DNA of 64,000 bases from Sphingomonas sp. CROZ-RG-20F-R02-07 (GCF_022662335.1 NZ_JAKNQJ010000004.1:1-64000); one strand, 5' to 3'. Shown: positions 33,146-42,632, numbered from the stretch's first letter. A program made the numbers and translations. Notes: generated by a model not told the origin, from the letters alone.

Positions 33146-34645
33146 TCAGGGCCGCGGTGCGCGGTAGGGCCGGTCGCGGCGCAGATAGACGAGGGTGCGC
33201 CAGCCGGCGCGCGGCCGCGCGAACACCAGCCGGTAATCGCGCGCGAGCGCGGCCTTCACCGCGAACAGGCTGGCCGGGTTCCAGATCGACAGCACGCGCG
33301 TCGAGGTGACGATCACCGGCGGCCGCGTGGCGAGGATGCGGCGCACTTCGGCGCCCTCGTCGATCCCGGTCGCGCCGCGTTCGGTCGTATAGGCGAGCAG
33401 GTTGGGAAAGGCATAGCCGGTCGGCAGGCAGGCGTCGGCCAGCAGATAGGTCGCGGTGTCGCCGATGAAGACATAGGGGCAGCCGCCGCCCGAATTGGCC
33501 TTCACCACCGCCGCCACCGCGCGCGCGTTCGGTCCGTCGGCGGGCATGAAGGCGCGCTCGACGGCGAAGAGCGTGAGCATCAGCCCGAGCGTCGCCACCA
33601 GCAGCCGCGGCGCGCGGCCGAGCGCGGGTGCGGCCGCGACCGCGAGCGGGGCGAGCAGCGGCAGCGCGTAATGATCGAAGAAGGTGCCGATCGCGAAAAA
33701 GCCGGCGAGCGCCGCGGCGAGCCACAGCAAGGCCAGCCGCGCCGCACCGGCCCCCGCGCCGGCGCGGGGCCGCCAGCGCCAGGCCAGCCCCGCCCCGATC
33801 ATCAGCGGCGCAAGCTGCGCCCCGATGCCGAGCAGCCGCATCGCGAGCTCGCCCGCCGGATACCCCGCGCGCAGGCCGATCGAATCGACATTGGCGAAGC
33901 GCCACGCGGCATAGGCGCCGTGCGCGGCGTACCAGCCGATCGCGGCGATCGTCGGGCCGGCGCCCGCCAGCATCCACAGAAGCGCGGCCGGCACCGTCAC
34001 GCGCCACCGCGCCCCCGCACGGCGGAGCGCCCAGAGATGCGCGCAGCCGAAAAACGCGCCTTCGAAGCCGGGCGTGTATTTCATCTGGATCGCCACGCCG
34101 GCCAGCAGGCAGGTGGCCAGGCCGCTCGCCACGATCGCGCCGGTCCGGTGCCGCTCGGCGAGGCGCGGCAGCCGCAACATCCACCAGCCGCCCAGTGCGA
34201 TCAGCAGATTGTAGAACACCGGCGCCTGGCCGCCGCGTCCGCCGAGCAGCGACAGCCCGATCAGATACGCCGCGCCCGCCGCCACCGCGCCGACGTCGCG
34301 CGCGCCCAGCGTCCGGGCGGCCTGCCGCACCACGATCGCGGTCACCGCCGCAGCGGCGCAGGCGGCGAGCTGATAAGCCAGCACGCCGTCGCCCGGCAGC
34401 AGCCGGATCGCGGCGAACAGGAGGAACAGCCCGATCGGCTTGCGATCCCAGATGTCGACATAGGGCACCGCGCCGTGCAGCATGCGGTCGCCGACGAGCA
34501 GATAATATTGCTCGTCGACATGGATCACCGGATTGCCGAAATCCCACGCGCGCAGCAGCACCGCGAGCAGCAACAGCGCCGCCGCACCGCCGCGAAGATG
34601 ATCCTGCGCACCGCGGCGCAGCAGACGGGGGCGCCGGTCGCTCAA
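33146..34645 (-). CDS. Polytopic membrane glycosyltransferase, ArnT/PMT-like (GT39/GT87)
   Basis: A 499-residue polytopic protein. The DE-x-Y motif after the first helix (NPVIHVDEQYYLLVG) is the mark of GT-C glycosyltransferases that use lipid-linked sugars (ArnT/PMT type), and about ten further helices follow. Transfer to a surface molecule is likely, but the acceptor is unknown. The best start is a TTG at 34645 overlapping the TGA of the upstream gene (TTGA), because coding similarity begins there. A start further upstream would lie inside the retropepsin gene. Together with the next two genes upstream it forms a leftward block. Confidence 0.75.
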   Translation of the reverse strand: MSDRRPRLLRRGAQDHLRGGAAALLLLAVLLRAWDFGNPVIHVDEQYYLLVGDRMLHGAVPYVDIWDRKPIGLFLLFAAIRLLPGDGVLAYQLAACAAAAVTAIVVRQAARTLGARDVGAVAAGAAYLIGLSLLGGRGGQAPVFYNLLIALGGWWMLRLPRLAERHRTGAIVASGLATCLLAGVAIQMKYTPGFEGAFFGCAHLWALRRAGARWRVTVPAALLWMLAGAGPTIAAIGWYAAHGAYAAWRFANVDSIGLRAGYPAGELAMRLLGIGAQLAPLMIGAGLAWRWRPRAGAGAGAARLALLWLAAALAGFFAIGTFFDHYALPLLAPLAVAAAPALGRAPRLLVATLGLMLTLFAVERAFMPADGPNARAVAAVVKANSGGGCPYVFIGDTATYLLADACLPTGYAFPNLLAYTTERGATGIDEGAEVRRILATRPPVIVTSTRVLSIWNPASLFAVKAALARDYRLVFARPRAGWRTLVYLRRDRPYRAPRP

Positions 34646-35814
34646 TAGAAATGCGCCAGCGTCAGCCCGCGTCGCGTACCGTCGCACAGCGTGAGCGCCA
34701 CGCGCGTGCCGGGCGCGCCGACCGACCAGGCCGCCATCGGGCTCGTCGCATAATCCGCGGCGACCGGCTGGCCGTCGATCGCGCAGATCGTTTCGCCCGC
34801 TGCCCATCCGGCAGCGGCGGCCGGTCCGCCGCGCATGACGTGGAGGACCCTCAGCCGATCCTGTTCCAGCCCCAGCAACAGGCCGCTGGTCGATCGCAGG
34901 GGGGGCGGATCCACCGCCGTGTTGCGGCTCAGCACCATGCGTCCGGCGCCCGGATCGAGCAGCACGCGATAGCGCTGGAGAAACCCCGATCCGATCCGCC
35001 CGGCCACGCCGATTGCCTGCGAAAAACCGCCCTGTGGCTCGATCCGCACCTCGACGTCATGGGCGTCGCCGTCGCCGAGCGACACATGCGGCACGATCGC
35101 CAGCCCGCTGACGATGGGACCCGCCAGCCCGAACGAGATCGCGCTGGTGGTGGCCACGCCCGCCACCGCCGCGCGGCGCCAGGCGAGCGCAGAGAGCGTG
35201 ATCGCGGACCCGTCGCCGGTGTCGACCACCATCGGCGCGAGCACGCGGCCGTCGATCGCGAGCGCGCTTTCATAGACATGACGCCCTGGCGAGATGGCGA
35301 GCGGCGCGCTGGCGCCGGTGAACGGCATCCGGCCCGACCGCAACAGGCGGAAGCGCTTGTTGGCATAATCGATGTCGAGCGCCGTGCCCGCCAGCACGTC
35401 GCGCCCGATCAGCATGTCGACCGGCTGCGCGCTGCCGGTGGCGATCGCGGGCAGCGCCGCGACGCTCGCCCCGCCGCCGCTGCGCACCAGTCCGCCAAAG
35501 GCGAGCCGATCGGTGGGCAGCCAGCCGACCGCCACCGCACCGCCGATCGCCGTCGCGCTGCCGCCGCTCAGCACGCGCGCGGGATCGGCGGCGGGCGACG
35601 CCCTGGCCAGCACCGAATAGCTGACGCCGGTGTCGAGAATACCGGTCAGCAGCCGGCCGTCGAGCGTCAGGCGAAAGCGGATCTGGTTGCCGGGGGTGAG
35701 ATCGAACGGCACCCAGCGCTGCTCGCTGTCGATCGCCAGCCGCACCACGCCGTCCGATCCGCCGGGCGCCGCTCCCAGGAGCAACAGGCACAGCGGGAGG
35801 AACAGCCGGATCAT
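34642..35814 (-). CDS. Exported retropepsin-type aspartyl protease with C-terminal PDZ domain
   Basis: A 390-residue protein with a signal peptide (MIRLFLPLCLLLLGAAPG), then two aspartyl-protease halves with ILDTGVS near 60-66 and MVVDTGDGS near 195. Both Asp-Thr-Gly copies suggest a pepsin-like arrangement of two related lobes, or a retropepsin domain pair. A PDZ-like segment follows (LLLGLEQDRLRVLHVMRGGPA, then GWAAGETICAIDGQPV). It probably acts in the periplasm. It overlaps the glycosyltransferase by four bases, so both are made together; whether the protease has a surface-polymer-related substrate is unknown. Confidence 0.82.
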   Translation of the reverse strand: MIRLFLPLCLLLLGAAPGGSDGVVRLAIDSEQRWVPFDLTPGNQIRFRLTLDGRLLTGILDTGVSYSVLARASPAADPARVLSGGSATAIGGAVAVGWLPTDRLAFGGLVRSGGGASVAALPAIATGSAQPVDMLIGRDVLAGTALDIDYANKRFRLLRSGRMPFTGASAPLAISPGRHVYESALAIDGRVLAPMVVDTGDGSAITLSALAWRRAAVAGVATTSAISFGLAGPIVSGLAIVPHVSLGDGDAHDVEVRIEPQGGFSQAIGVAGRIGSGFLQRYRVLLDPGAGRMVLSRNTAVDPPPLRSTSGLLLGLEQDRLRVLHVMRGGPAAAAGWAAGETICAIDGQPVAADYATSPMAAWSVGAPGTRVALTLCDGTRRGLTLAHFY

Positions 35815-35848
35815 CGCCGGTGTGCGTAGCCGGATCGGGCGGCGGCGG

Positions 35849-37438
35849 CTACTGCTGGCGGCCGGGAGGTGCGGCGATCGGCAGGACCAGCGTCACACCG
35901 TCCAATGTCAGCACGCGCGACCCAGCAATCACCGGGATCGGGACCGGCGCTATCAGCACGTAAAGCCGCCCGGGAACCAGCGCGCCGCGATCGAACGCGG
36001 CCCTTTCGGCTTCGAGGCGCCGTGTCGTGGCCCGGCTGGTCCGTGCGGCATAGACGCTGGTCACCGGCCGCCCGGCGTCGACCGCACGCCAGGCGACTTC
36101 CTGGAATAGGCTGAGATTGCGGGTCACGTCGCCGGGAATGAACGCCACCGACCGCGAATCGCCGATCACGCGAGACCAGCGGGGATCGCGCGTTCGCACG
36201 TAGAGCCGGTGGCGATCGGCCTCCCGACTCTGCGCGCGGATCGCGCCGGCCATGCCGGTCAGGTCGATCACTTGAAGCGCGATGGCGCCGATCAGCACGA
36301 AGGCGGCGCGCTCCGCGGAAAGCCGGTACACGGACAGCACCGCCATCAGCACCAGCACATAGCCGATCGGCCAGAACAGCCGACCCGACGCGCGCACCGG
36401 ATCCAGTATCGCCAGCATGACGGGCGGCAGCGGCAACCGCGCGATGGCGAGGATCGCAAGTACGATCAACGCCGGAACCAGGCCGCGCAACCGTTGGGCG
36501 ACGGCCCGCTCGCCTTCGCGCGCGGGCCGGATCCGGGCGATGGCGATCGCCGCCGCGACGAGCATCAGCCCCCCCGCGCCGAGATACTGAAAACCTTCGA
36601 AGCTTTGCTCGGTGCTCCGTGCGCGCGTCGGCAGCAGGTTGGAAAAATTGTCGAGGCCCGGATTCCATAAGGCGTCGAGCGGCATCGCGAACACGCCGAA
36701 ATTGCCGGCGGGCACCTGCTCGCCAACGCCGAGCCACCGGGCGATCACGCCGACAAGCGCGAGGATGAAGATCGTCTGTACAAGAGTTGCCCAGCGCGTG
36801 CGGCGATCGCCGTCCACGAAACGCACCAGCATCGCCGACGCCCAGATGGCCCCCACCATCACGAGCAGATAGCTGTGGATCATCGCCGTCACCGCAATGA
36901 GCGGTGCCCACCATCGCAGCCGATGGCCGCGTTCGGCATCGAGAAACAGCCAGAGCGCCGCCAGGAAGGTCCAGTGCGCCATCAGGTTCATATGGACGAA
37001 CCGGTTGGCGAGCGTCGGTGGAAAGGCGAGCAGTACGACGCCGACCCACAAGGCGAGCGGCCCCGGCGCGTGGCGACGCAGCAGCAGCCAGGCGACCAGC
37101 GCTTGCAGGATGAGGCTGAGTAGGACGAACGGCCCGACGAACTGCGCGTCGCCAGGCAGCAGCGCAGCGAACGGCTTGACGGTCAGCGTCAGGAGCGGAT
37201 TGCTGTCGGTATAGAGAAGCGGCACGCCATCGGGCGCGTTCAGCGTCGCCGTCCGGAGGGAAGCGCCCGCGGCCGGATCATGCCAATAGGCATGCGCACC
37301 CAGTGCATTCTCGCCATTGTCGGTGCCGCGGATCAGCCAGCCTGTGTTGCCGGGCTGAAGGATGGCTGGGTGAAAGAAGGCGAGAAATGCCGCGACCGGC
37401 AGCAACAGGAGGAGAAAGGGCGTGACGATCCGGGACAT
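35849..37438 (-). CDS. Polytopic membrane protein, DUF6311-like
   Basis: A 529-residue protein with about ten hydrophobic helices, beginning MSRIVTPFLLLLLPVAAFLAFF. The N-terminal loop NTGWLIRGTDNGENALG and YTDSNPLLTL match, from memory, the DUF6311 family, which resembles GT-C glycosyltransferases in overall layout. A soluble C-terminal domain (about residues 395-525) should lie outside the membrane. A DE/DxD-type catalytic pair was not identified with certainty. Upstream, 40 bases before the start, lies a C12 tract on the coding strand that could affect expression. It precedes the retropepsin and glycosyltransferase genes on the same strand by 34 bases. Confidence 0.7.
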   Translation of the reverse strand: MSRIVTPFLLLLLPVAAFLAFFHPAILQPGNTGWLIRGTDNGENALGAHAYWHDPAAGASLRTATLNAPDGVPLLYTDSNPLLTLTVKPFAALLPGDAQFVGPFVLLSLILQALVAWLLLRRHAPGPLALWVGVVLLAFPPTLANRFVHMNLMAHWTFLAALWLFLDAERGHRLRWWAPLIAVTAMIHSYLLVMVGAIWASAMLVRFVDGDRRTRWATLVQTIFILALVGVIARWLGVGEQVPAGNFGVFAMPLDALWNPGLDNFSNLLPTRARSTEQSFEGFQYLGAGGLMLVAAAIAIARIRPAREGERAVAQRLRGLVPALIVLAILAIARLPLPPVMLAILDPVRASGRLFWPIGYVLVLMAVLSVYRLSAERAAFVLIGAIALQVIDLTGMAGAIRAQSREADRHRLYVRTRDPRWSRVIGDSRSVAFIPGDVTRNLSLFQEVAWRAVDAGRPVTSVYAARTSRATTRRLEAERAAFDRGALVPGRLYVLIAPVPIPVIAGSRVLTLDGVTLVLPIAAPPGRQQ

Positions 37439-37477
37439 GCGTGTCCTCTGCCCGAACCGCGCGGAAAAATGGTTAAC

Positions 37478-37489
37478 GGGGGGGGGGGG
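37478..37489. repeat. G12 homopolymer upstream of the DUF6311-like gene
   Basis: Twelve consecutive G bases (C on the coding strand), ending 40 bases ahead of the ATG at 37438. In the transcribed orientation it lies where promoter elements or the 5' leader should be. Such tracts change length by slipped-strand mispairing, so they can vary expression. It may also be an assembly uncertainty. Confidence 0.8.
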
Positions 37490-37673
37490 ATGCCGGGATC
37501 ATCGTCGATGTGCGTAGCCGGTCTGGGGTCTGCGGCTACCCGTTGGATGGTCGCCGGGGAGGGGCCACAAGCGTGTGTTTAGCCGCCTCGTAAAATGGTG
37601 GCCTTCCTGCGCGACCGCCGGATAGCCGGTGGAACGCCAACCGTCCAAACGGGTCCGCGATCGGCTTTCACGA

Positions 37674-37705
37674 TGCTCGCCCCTCCATCTGGGAACGGGC
37701 GAGCA
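37674..37705. terminator. Nine-base inverted repeat, possible terminator of the TonB receptor gene
   Basis: TGCTCGCCC (37674-37682) pairs with GGGCGAGCA (37697-37705) around a 14-base loop. It lies about 95 bases past the leftward TonB receptor stop at 37799. No clear T run follows in either direction, so it may be a transcript-end hairpin rather than a classic intrinsic terminator. Confidence 0.45.
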
Positions 37706-37798
37706 TAGCGGGCCGGGTCGGGAGGGTCTCGGCATTCTCCGGTGGTACCGCGACGGCAGCCGACGGATCGTCGTCCGTCCGCCGCGGCTGTTCCCAGG

Positions 37799-40705
37799 CT
37801 ATTTGCCGAACCGAAACCGGAGTCCGAAGCCGATATACCGGCCTTCGTCACGGACATCCTGGGCGTAATCATAGCCGTAATAATCTTGGGTGTAGTTGTT
37901 GAACGGCTTTGCCAGCAGATTGCTCGCATCGACGCTCAACGTGAACTGCTTCGTCACGTCATAGCTGAACGAGAAATCCAGACGGCTGATCGACTTGGTA
38001 TGCCACGTCGTCTGGTTGCCGAGAATGTCGGTGCCGAAGGATCGGATGTAGGGATTGCGATAGTTGTAGGACAATCGTGTGGTGATGCCGTGTTTCTCGT
38101 AGAAGACCGCGGCGTTGTAGGCCCATTTGGACAAGCCCACGATCTGCACGAAGTCGCCATAGGTGAACGCGCCGGTTCCGATCGCGAATTGCGGCGTGCG
38201 GTTCTTGCCGTCCAAATAGGTGGCGTTCGTCTGGATGCCGAAGCCTTTGAGTGCTCCGGGCAGAAAGTCGAAGAACGTCTGGAAGTTGACCTCGGCACCC
38301 TTGATCTTGCCTTCGCCCGCGTTTTCGGGGCGGCTCAGTTGCAGGAACCCATATTGGGGATCATCGACGTAACGCGTGTAGTTGTTGATGAAACCATTGA
38401 GGTTGCGGTAGAAGAGCGCTGCGCTGACGAAGCCCGACTTCGAAAAATAATATTCGAGGCTGGCATCGTAATTGTGCGACGTGAGTGGCCGCAGATTGGG
38501 GTTGCCCCCCGAACCCGTGGCGGTGATCCGCGACGTGGGATCGCTGGGATCGATCGGCTTGTTCGGATTGCGGATGACCTGGTTGATCTGGACGGCCGGG
38601 TCCAGCTCGCCGAAATCCGGTTTCGTCCGGGTGAAGGTGTAACCCAGGCGAAGCTGCAGTTTGTCCGTGAACTTGACGCGCATGCTGGCATTGGGAAGCA
38701 GATCGAGATAATCCTGCCGGAGTCGCTGCGGCGTCTCGACCGTGACGCCGTTATTGGTGATCTGCGACGTGCCCGAATACAGGCCATGGGTGATGACGGC
38801 GCGTAGGCCGGCCACCCCGTCGATCACGATCGAGCCGATGTTCACGCCATATTTGCCCTGCAGATAGGCCGCATAGGTCTGTTCGCTCGCGTGATAGGTG
38901 TTGGCCGGATCGATCTGCACGTCGTCGGTCGCGAACGCGGTCTGCGCATCCTTGTAACCCTGATCCGTCGGATTGAGCGCGACCAACTGCGCCAGTGCCT
39001 GCCGGGATGCCGGGAGCAAGGCGGCCTGGTTGTTGTAAACCCCCGTGTAGGAGGGAACCAGATATTGCGTAAAGCCCTGCACCGGATCGCGGAACGGGTT
39101 CTGGCTGAGAACCAGCTTGCCGATCGGCAGGCTGGCGAAGGGGATCTGCAGATCCTCGGTATAGGCGTAACGGTTGCCCGACAGGTAGCTGGCACTGCGA
39201 TCTGTGATGCGATAGCCGAATTGCAGTTTGTGGAGCAGCGGCCATGTGCTGGTGTCGAGCACGAGATCGCTGCGCCACTGAAAACCGTTGCCCGCCGTCC
39301 GGTACTTGGTCTCGTAATAGCCGCGCCAGATATAGTTGTTCGGATTGGTGATGTCGTAGTTCGGCAGGCTGAAGGCGACGCCGCCGTCCTTGATGAAATC
39401 GGCCTGGATCGTCGGTGCAGTGGTCAGCGCGGAATCGATGCTGTGCGCGCGGGTATGATAGACGCTATGGCTGTAGGCCGCATCAGTCGTGAGCGTGGCG
39501 ATGCCCGTCGTCCATTTGCCCCCGATCGCGACCTGATAGGTGTCGGTCGAGGAGAGGCTGGTCGAACGATACATCTGCGGACGGTAGCCGCCGCTTTTGG
39601 TGAGGCTTTTCACCTGCCGGGTGCCGTCGACCAGGACGACGTCGGATAACGTCGGGGCCGCGCCGGTGGCGCTTTCGCCACGCAGATCGGCTTCGAAGTC
39701 GTCGACGATGCTTTGTTCGCGGTATCCCTGATAGATACCCTCCAGATAGAATTGGAGGTCGTTGCTGGGTTGCCATTGCATTGAGAAATTGCCGGACGGC
39801 CGGTCGCGCTTGCCGCTCGTATTGTAGAGGCCGACCGTATAGGGATATCGGATATTGTTGCCGACCGACGCCGGCGTGATGATGGAAGCCGGGCTCGCAT
39901 CCGTTATGTACGTGTTGTTGAACCGGATGCCATTGTGATATTGCGACTGGGCATAGGTCACGTTCGCTAGGAAACCGATTTCGCCGATACCGGTGCTCCA
40001 GCGGTCGGAAACGAGAATGTTGCCGCCCGGATCGAATTTTCGGCTCTGGTCGTTGTACGTGCCGCGGATTCCGCCTGCCATTTCAAGTCCTTTGAAATCA
40101 AAGGGACGGCGCGTGCGCACGTTGATGAGGCCGGCGAGGCCGGGCTCGATCAGGTCCGCAGTGCCTGATTTGTAGATTTCGAGCGCGGCAAGTGCCTGCG
40201 ACGGAAAGTCCTGCAAGGCGGCCTGGCGTTGTTCGGCAGTGAAGAATTCCCGCCCGTTCAACGACGTCGCGACGTCCGGCAGGCCACGAACGAGAATGCC
40301 GCTGACTTCGTCATTGTAGCGCTGGACCTGAACGCCCGCGATGCGCGCCAGAGTCTCGGCGGCGTTGTCGTCGGGAAGCTTGCCGATATCCTGCGCGACG
40401 ACGGCATCGAGGATCGAATCCGAATCCCGCTTCAGCGTGGCCGCGCTGGCAAGGCTCTGGCGAACGCCGGTGACGACGATGTCGCTGCCGGACTTGGCGT
40501 CCTTGGCATCCGGCACGTTCTGGTTGCCGCTGTCCGTCTGATCGGTCTGCATCGGCGCGGCGAGTGCCTGCGCCGGAAGCGATGACAATGCTGCTGGCGC
40601 GACAGTCATCAGAAGTGCGAAACGAAGCAGACTGCGCTTCGCGTGGGTTCGATTCCAGTTGGGCAACGCGGCGCATTCGGCTGCGGATCGGTGTGACGTC
40701 CCCAT
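37799..40705 (-). CDS. TonB-dependent outer-membrane receptor, large sphingomonad type
   Basis: A 968-residue receptor with a signal peptide ending near ALA at about residue 49, then the plug domain beginning IVVTGVRQSLASAATLKRDSDSI and DIGKLPDDNAAETLARIAG. The long barrel ends in FGLRFRFGK, a C-terminal aromatic strand slightly extended by Gly-Lys. Receptors of this form (the VVAxDIGKLPD plug) often sit in carbohydrate-utilisation loci with a regulator or hydrolase; none is adjacent here. GGAAGG lies ahead of the ATG. The upstream region has AATTGTC/GACAATT motifs that may be operators. Confidence 0.9.
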   Translation of the reverse strand: MGTSHRSAAECAALPNWNRTHAKRSLLRFALLMTVAPAALSSLPAQALAAPMQTDQTDSGNQNVPDAKDAKSGSDIVVTGVRQSLASAATLKRDSDSILDAVVAQDIGKLPDDNAAETLARIAGVQVQRYNDEVSGILVRGLPDVATSLNGREFFTAEQRQAALQDFPSQALAALEIYKSGTADLIEPGLAGLINVRTRRPFDFKGLEMAGGIRGTYNDQSRKFDPGGNILVSDRWSTGIGEIGFLANVTYAQSQYHNGIRFNNTYITDASPASIITPASVGNNIRYPYTVGLYNTSGKRDRPSGNFSMQWQPSNDLQFYLEGIYQGYREQSIVDDFEADLRGESATGAAPTLSDVVLVDGTRQVKSLTKSGGYRPQMYRSTSLSSTDTYQVAIGGKWTTGIATLTTDAAYSHSVYHTRAHSIDSALTTAPTIQADFIKDGGVAFSLPNYDITNPNNYIWRGYYETKYRTAGNGFQWRSDLVLDTSTWPLLHKLQFGYRITDRSASYLSGNRYAYTEDLQIPFASLPIGKLVLSQNPFRDPVQGFTQYLVPSYTGVYNNQAALLPASRQALAQLVALNPTDQGYKDAQTAFATDDVQIDPANTYHASEQTYAAYLQGKYGVNIGSIVIDGVAGLRAVITHGLYSGTSQITNNGVTVETPQRLRQDYLDLLPNASMRVKFTDKLQLRLGYTFTRTKPDFGELDPAVQINQVIRNPNKPIDPSDPTSRITATGSGGNPNLRPLTSHNYDASLEYYFSKSGFVSAALFYRNLNGFINNYTRYVDDPQYGFLQLSRPENAGEGKIKGAEVNFQTFFDFLPGALKGFGIQTNATYLDGKNRTPQFAIGTGAFTYGDFVQIVGLSKWAYNAAVFYEKHGITTRLSYNYRNPYIRSFGTDILGNQTTWHTKSISRLDFSFSYDVTKQFTLSVDASNLLAKPFNNYTQDYYGYDYAQDVRDEGRYIGFGLRFRFGK

Positions 40706-41005
40706 AGTCCTTCCCCCTTTTAAGCTCGTGTTCTCCCCAGTGAGGTGGCTAGCATATCGTATCCTATATACTCTGCAATGAAATTGTCAGTCTAATGCAA
40801 CATGAAGCGACAATTTTGCGTCGAAATGCTCGTTAGGATGACAATTATAATGTCAGACCAATGCTTTGGGGTCCGCTGCCACGTTACATCGGCGAAGGGA
40901 CTTGCGCCCAAGCTCGAGCGACGAGACGGGCATGGGCAACCGCATCGAACTCGGGGAACGCCCTCGCGAAAGTCGGGTAAGACGGCGGATCGATTCCGGC
41001 AGTGC
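40706..41005. promoter_or_regulatory. Promoter region of the TonB receptor with repeated GACAATT motifs
   Basis: This AT-rich 300-base region separates the TonB receptor start from the end of cpaF. It contains AATTGTCA at 40782-40789, GACAATT at 40809-40815 and TGACAATT at 40839-40846, followed by TGTCA at 40851-40855. Thus three or four half-sites of one motif occur in both orientations, forming two imperfect inverted repeats. TATAAT-like sequences overlap them. A repressor or activator binding here is likely (inference); no regulator gene is next to it. Confidence 0.5.
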
Positions 41006-42532
41006 TTACAGGCACGCCTCGAGATACGCCTGGTCGAAGCCATATTGGCGCGCCTTGTCGAGCGTATAGGGGCGCAGGCCCATCGAGCGATATTCGCCGA
41101 TGATCTTGCCGTCGGCGCTCTCGTCGAGATATTCGAACTTGAACAGCTCCTGGGTGACGATCACCGGGCCCTCCATGCCGATCACCTCGGTGACGTTGGT
41201 GACGCGGCGCGAGCCGTCGCGCAGGCGCTTCACCTGGATGATGAGCTCGACCGAATCGGCGATCTGGCGGCTGATCGCTTCCTTGGGCACCTTGATGTCC
41301 GACATCATCACCATGTTTTCCATGCGGGCCAGCGCCTCGCGGGGGGAGTTGGCGTGGAGCGTGCACATCGATCCGTCGTGACCCGTGTTCATCGCGGCAA
41401 GCATGTCGAAACACTCGGACCCGCGGATTTCGCCGAGGATGATGCGATCTGGGCGCATACGCAGCGCGTTCTTCACGAGATCGCGGATGCTGATCTCGCC
41501 TTGCCCTTCAAGGTTGGCGGGGCGCGTCTCTAGCGGCAGCCAATGCGGCTGTTGCAGGCGAAGCTCGGCCGCGTCCTCGATCGTCAGCACGCGCTCGCCG
41601 GGGTCGATCATCTTGGAGAGCGCGTTCAGCATCGTCGTCTTGCCCGAGCCGGTGCCGCCCGAGATCACGACGTTGAAGCGGCTGGCGCCGGCGATCTTCA
41701 GCGCCGTTGCCATTTTGGGGCTCATCGATCCGCCGCCCGCCATCATGTCGAGCGTGATCGGCTTGGCGGAGAACTTACGGATCGAGATCGCGGTGCCGCG
41801 AAGCGACAGCGGCGGCACGATGACGTTGACGCGGCTGCCGTCCTTCAGGCGGGCATCGGCGAGCGGCGTGGTCTGGTCGACGCGCCGGCCGACCGAATTG
41901 ACGATGCGCTGCGCGATCTGGAACAGATGCTCCTCGTCGCGGAACTGGACCTGCGCGAGCTCGAGCTTGCCCTTGCGCTCGACATAGGTCTGCTCGGGGC
42001 CGTTGACCATGATGTCGGTGATGTTGGGATCGGCGAGCAGCTCCTCGAGCGGCCCCAGGCCCAGCAGCTCGTCGACCAGCACCTTTTCCAGCGCGAACTG
42101 TTCACGCCGGTTGAGCGTCAGCTTCAGTTCGGCGAGCACCTCGCCGATGATCGGGCGGAATTCCTCGGCCAGCTCGTCCTTGCCGAGCGTCGCCGCGGCT
42201 TCCGGATCGACGCGTTCCAACAGGCGGGGGAGGACCTGTTCCTTGATCTTGTGGATCGAGTTCTCGAAACCCTCGTTCTTGCTGCTGCCCGAGTCGGCGC
42301 TCGCGGCCTGACGATCGGCCAGCCGCTGCATCGCATCCATCGCGGTGCCGGGCATGTTGCCCATCGGCGCTTCGGTTTCGCCGGGCATCGGCAGCGTGTC
42401 GAGCGGCGGAAACTGGCTGCCACCCTCGGGCTCGGGCCGCGCCGGGGCGCCGCCCTGCATCGGCCGCGCCACGCCAAAGGCCGGCCGTACCGGCTGCCCA
42501 CCCGCTCCATTTCGACGCCCGAACGCGCTCAT
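41006..42532 (-). CDS. cpaF: Type II/IV secretion-system ATPase CpaF (TadA)
   Basis: A 508-residue hexameric ATPase that powers assembly of Flp/Tad-type pili at the inner membrane. An N-terminal Pro/Gly-rich and charged region (about 1-100) is followed by the CpaF domain, with Walker A GGTGSGKTTMLNALS near residue 290, the Asp-box EDAAEL and the Walker-B-like ILGEIRGSECFDML. His-box residues follow (AMNTGHDGSMCTLHANS). Unlike typical tad clusters, no cpaB, cpaC, cpaE or tadBC genes flank it here: the left neighbour is a TonB receptor and the right one a serine protease. The rest of the tad machinery must be encoded elsewhere. Confidence 0.93.
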   Translation of the reverse strand: MSAFGRRNGAGGQPVRPAFGVARPMQGGAPARPEPEGGSQFPPLDTLPMPGETEAPMGNMPGTAMDAMQRLADRQAASADSGSSKNEGFENSIHKIKEQVLPRLLERVDPEAAATLGKDELAEEFRPIIGEVLAELKLTLNRREQFALEKVLVDELLGLGPLEELLADPNITDIMVNGPEQTYVERKGKLELAQVQFRDEEHLFQIAQRIVNSVGRRVDQTTPLADARLKDGSRVNVIVPPLSLRGTAISIRKFSAKPITLDMMAGGGSMSPKMATALKIAGASRFNVVISGGTGSGKTTMLNALSKMIDPGERVLTIEDAAELRLQQPHWLPLETRPANLEGQGEISIRDLVKNALRMRPDRIILGEIRGSECFDMLAAMNTGHDGSMCTLHANSPREALARMENMVMMSDIKVPKEAISRQIADSVELIIQVKRLRDGSRRVTNVTEVIGMEGPVIVTQELFKFEYLDESADGKIIGEYRSMGLRPYTLDKARQYGFDQAYLEACL

Positions 42533-42632
42533 GCCTTGTCCCTCATGGTCGCAGCCGGGTTAGGGCGTAAGTTTCAAGAATTGCCTAACCACAATGCTTG
42601 GCGCCGCGGCGTGCGAACGATAGGTCGGTGGG

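Larger units (their letters stand above)
37439..37798. other. Long intergenic region with hairpin and G12 tract, no gene
   Basis: About 360 bases between the start of the DUF6311-like gene and the end of the TonB receptor. It holds the G12 tract (37478-37489) and a nine-base inverted repeat. I see no gene, tRNA or transposon end. The promoter for the leftward block should be here. Confidence 0.6.

Noticed and set aside
33628..35829. A 733-codon top-strand frame
   Set aside because: It is the complement of the glycosyltransferase and retropepsin genes, very rich in Arg, and has no ribosome binding site or domain.
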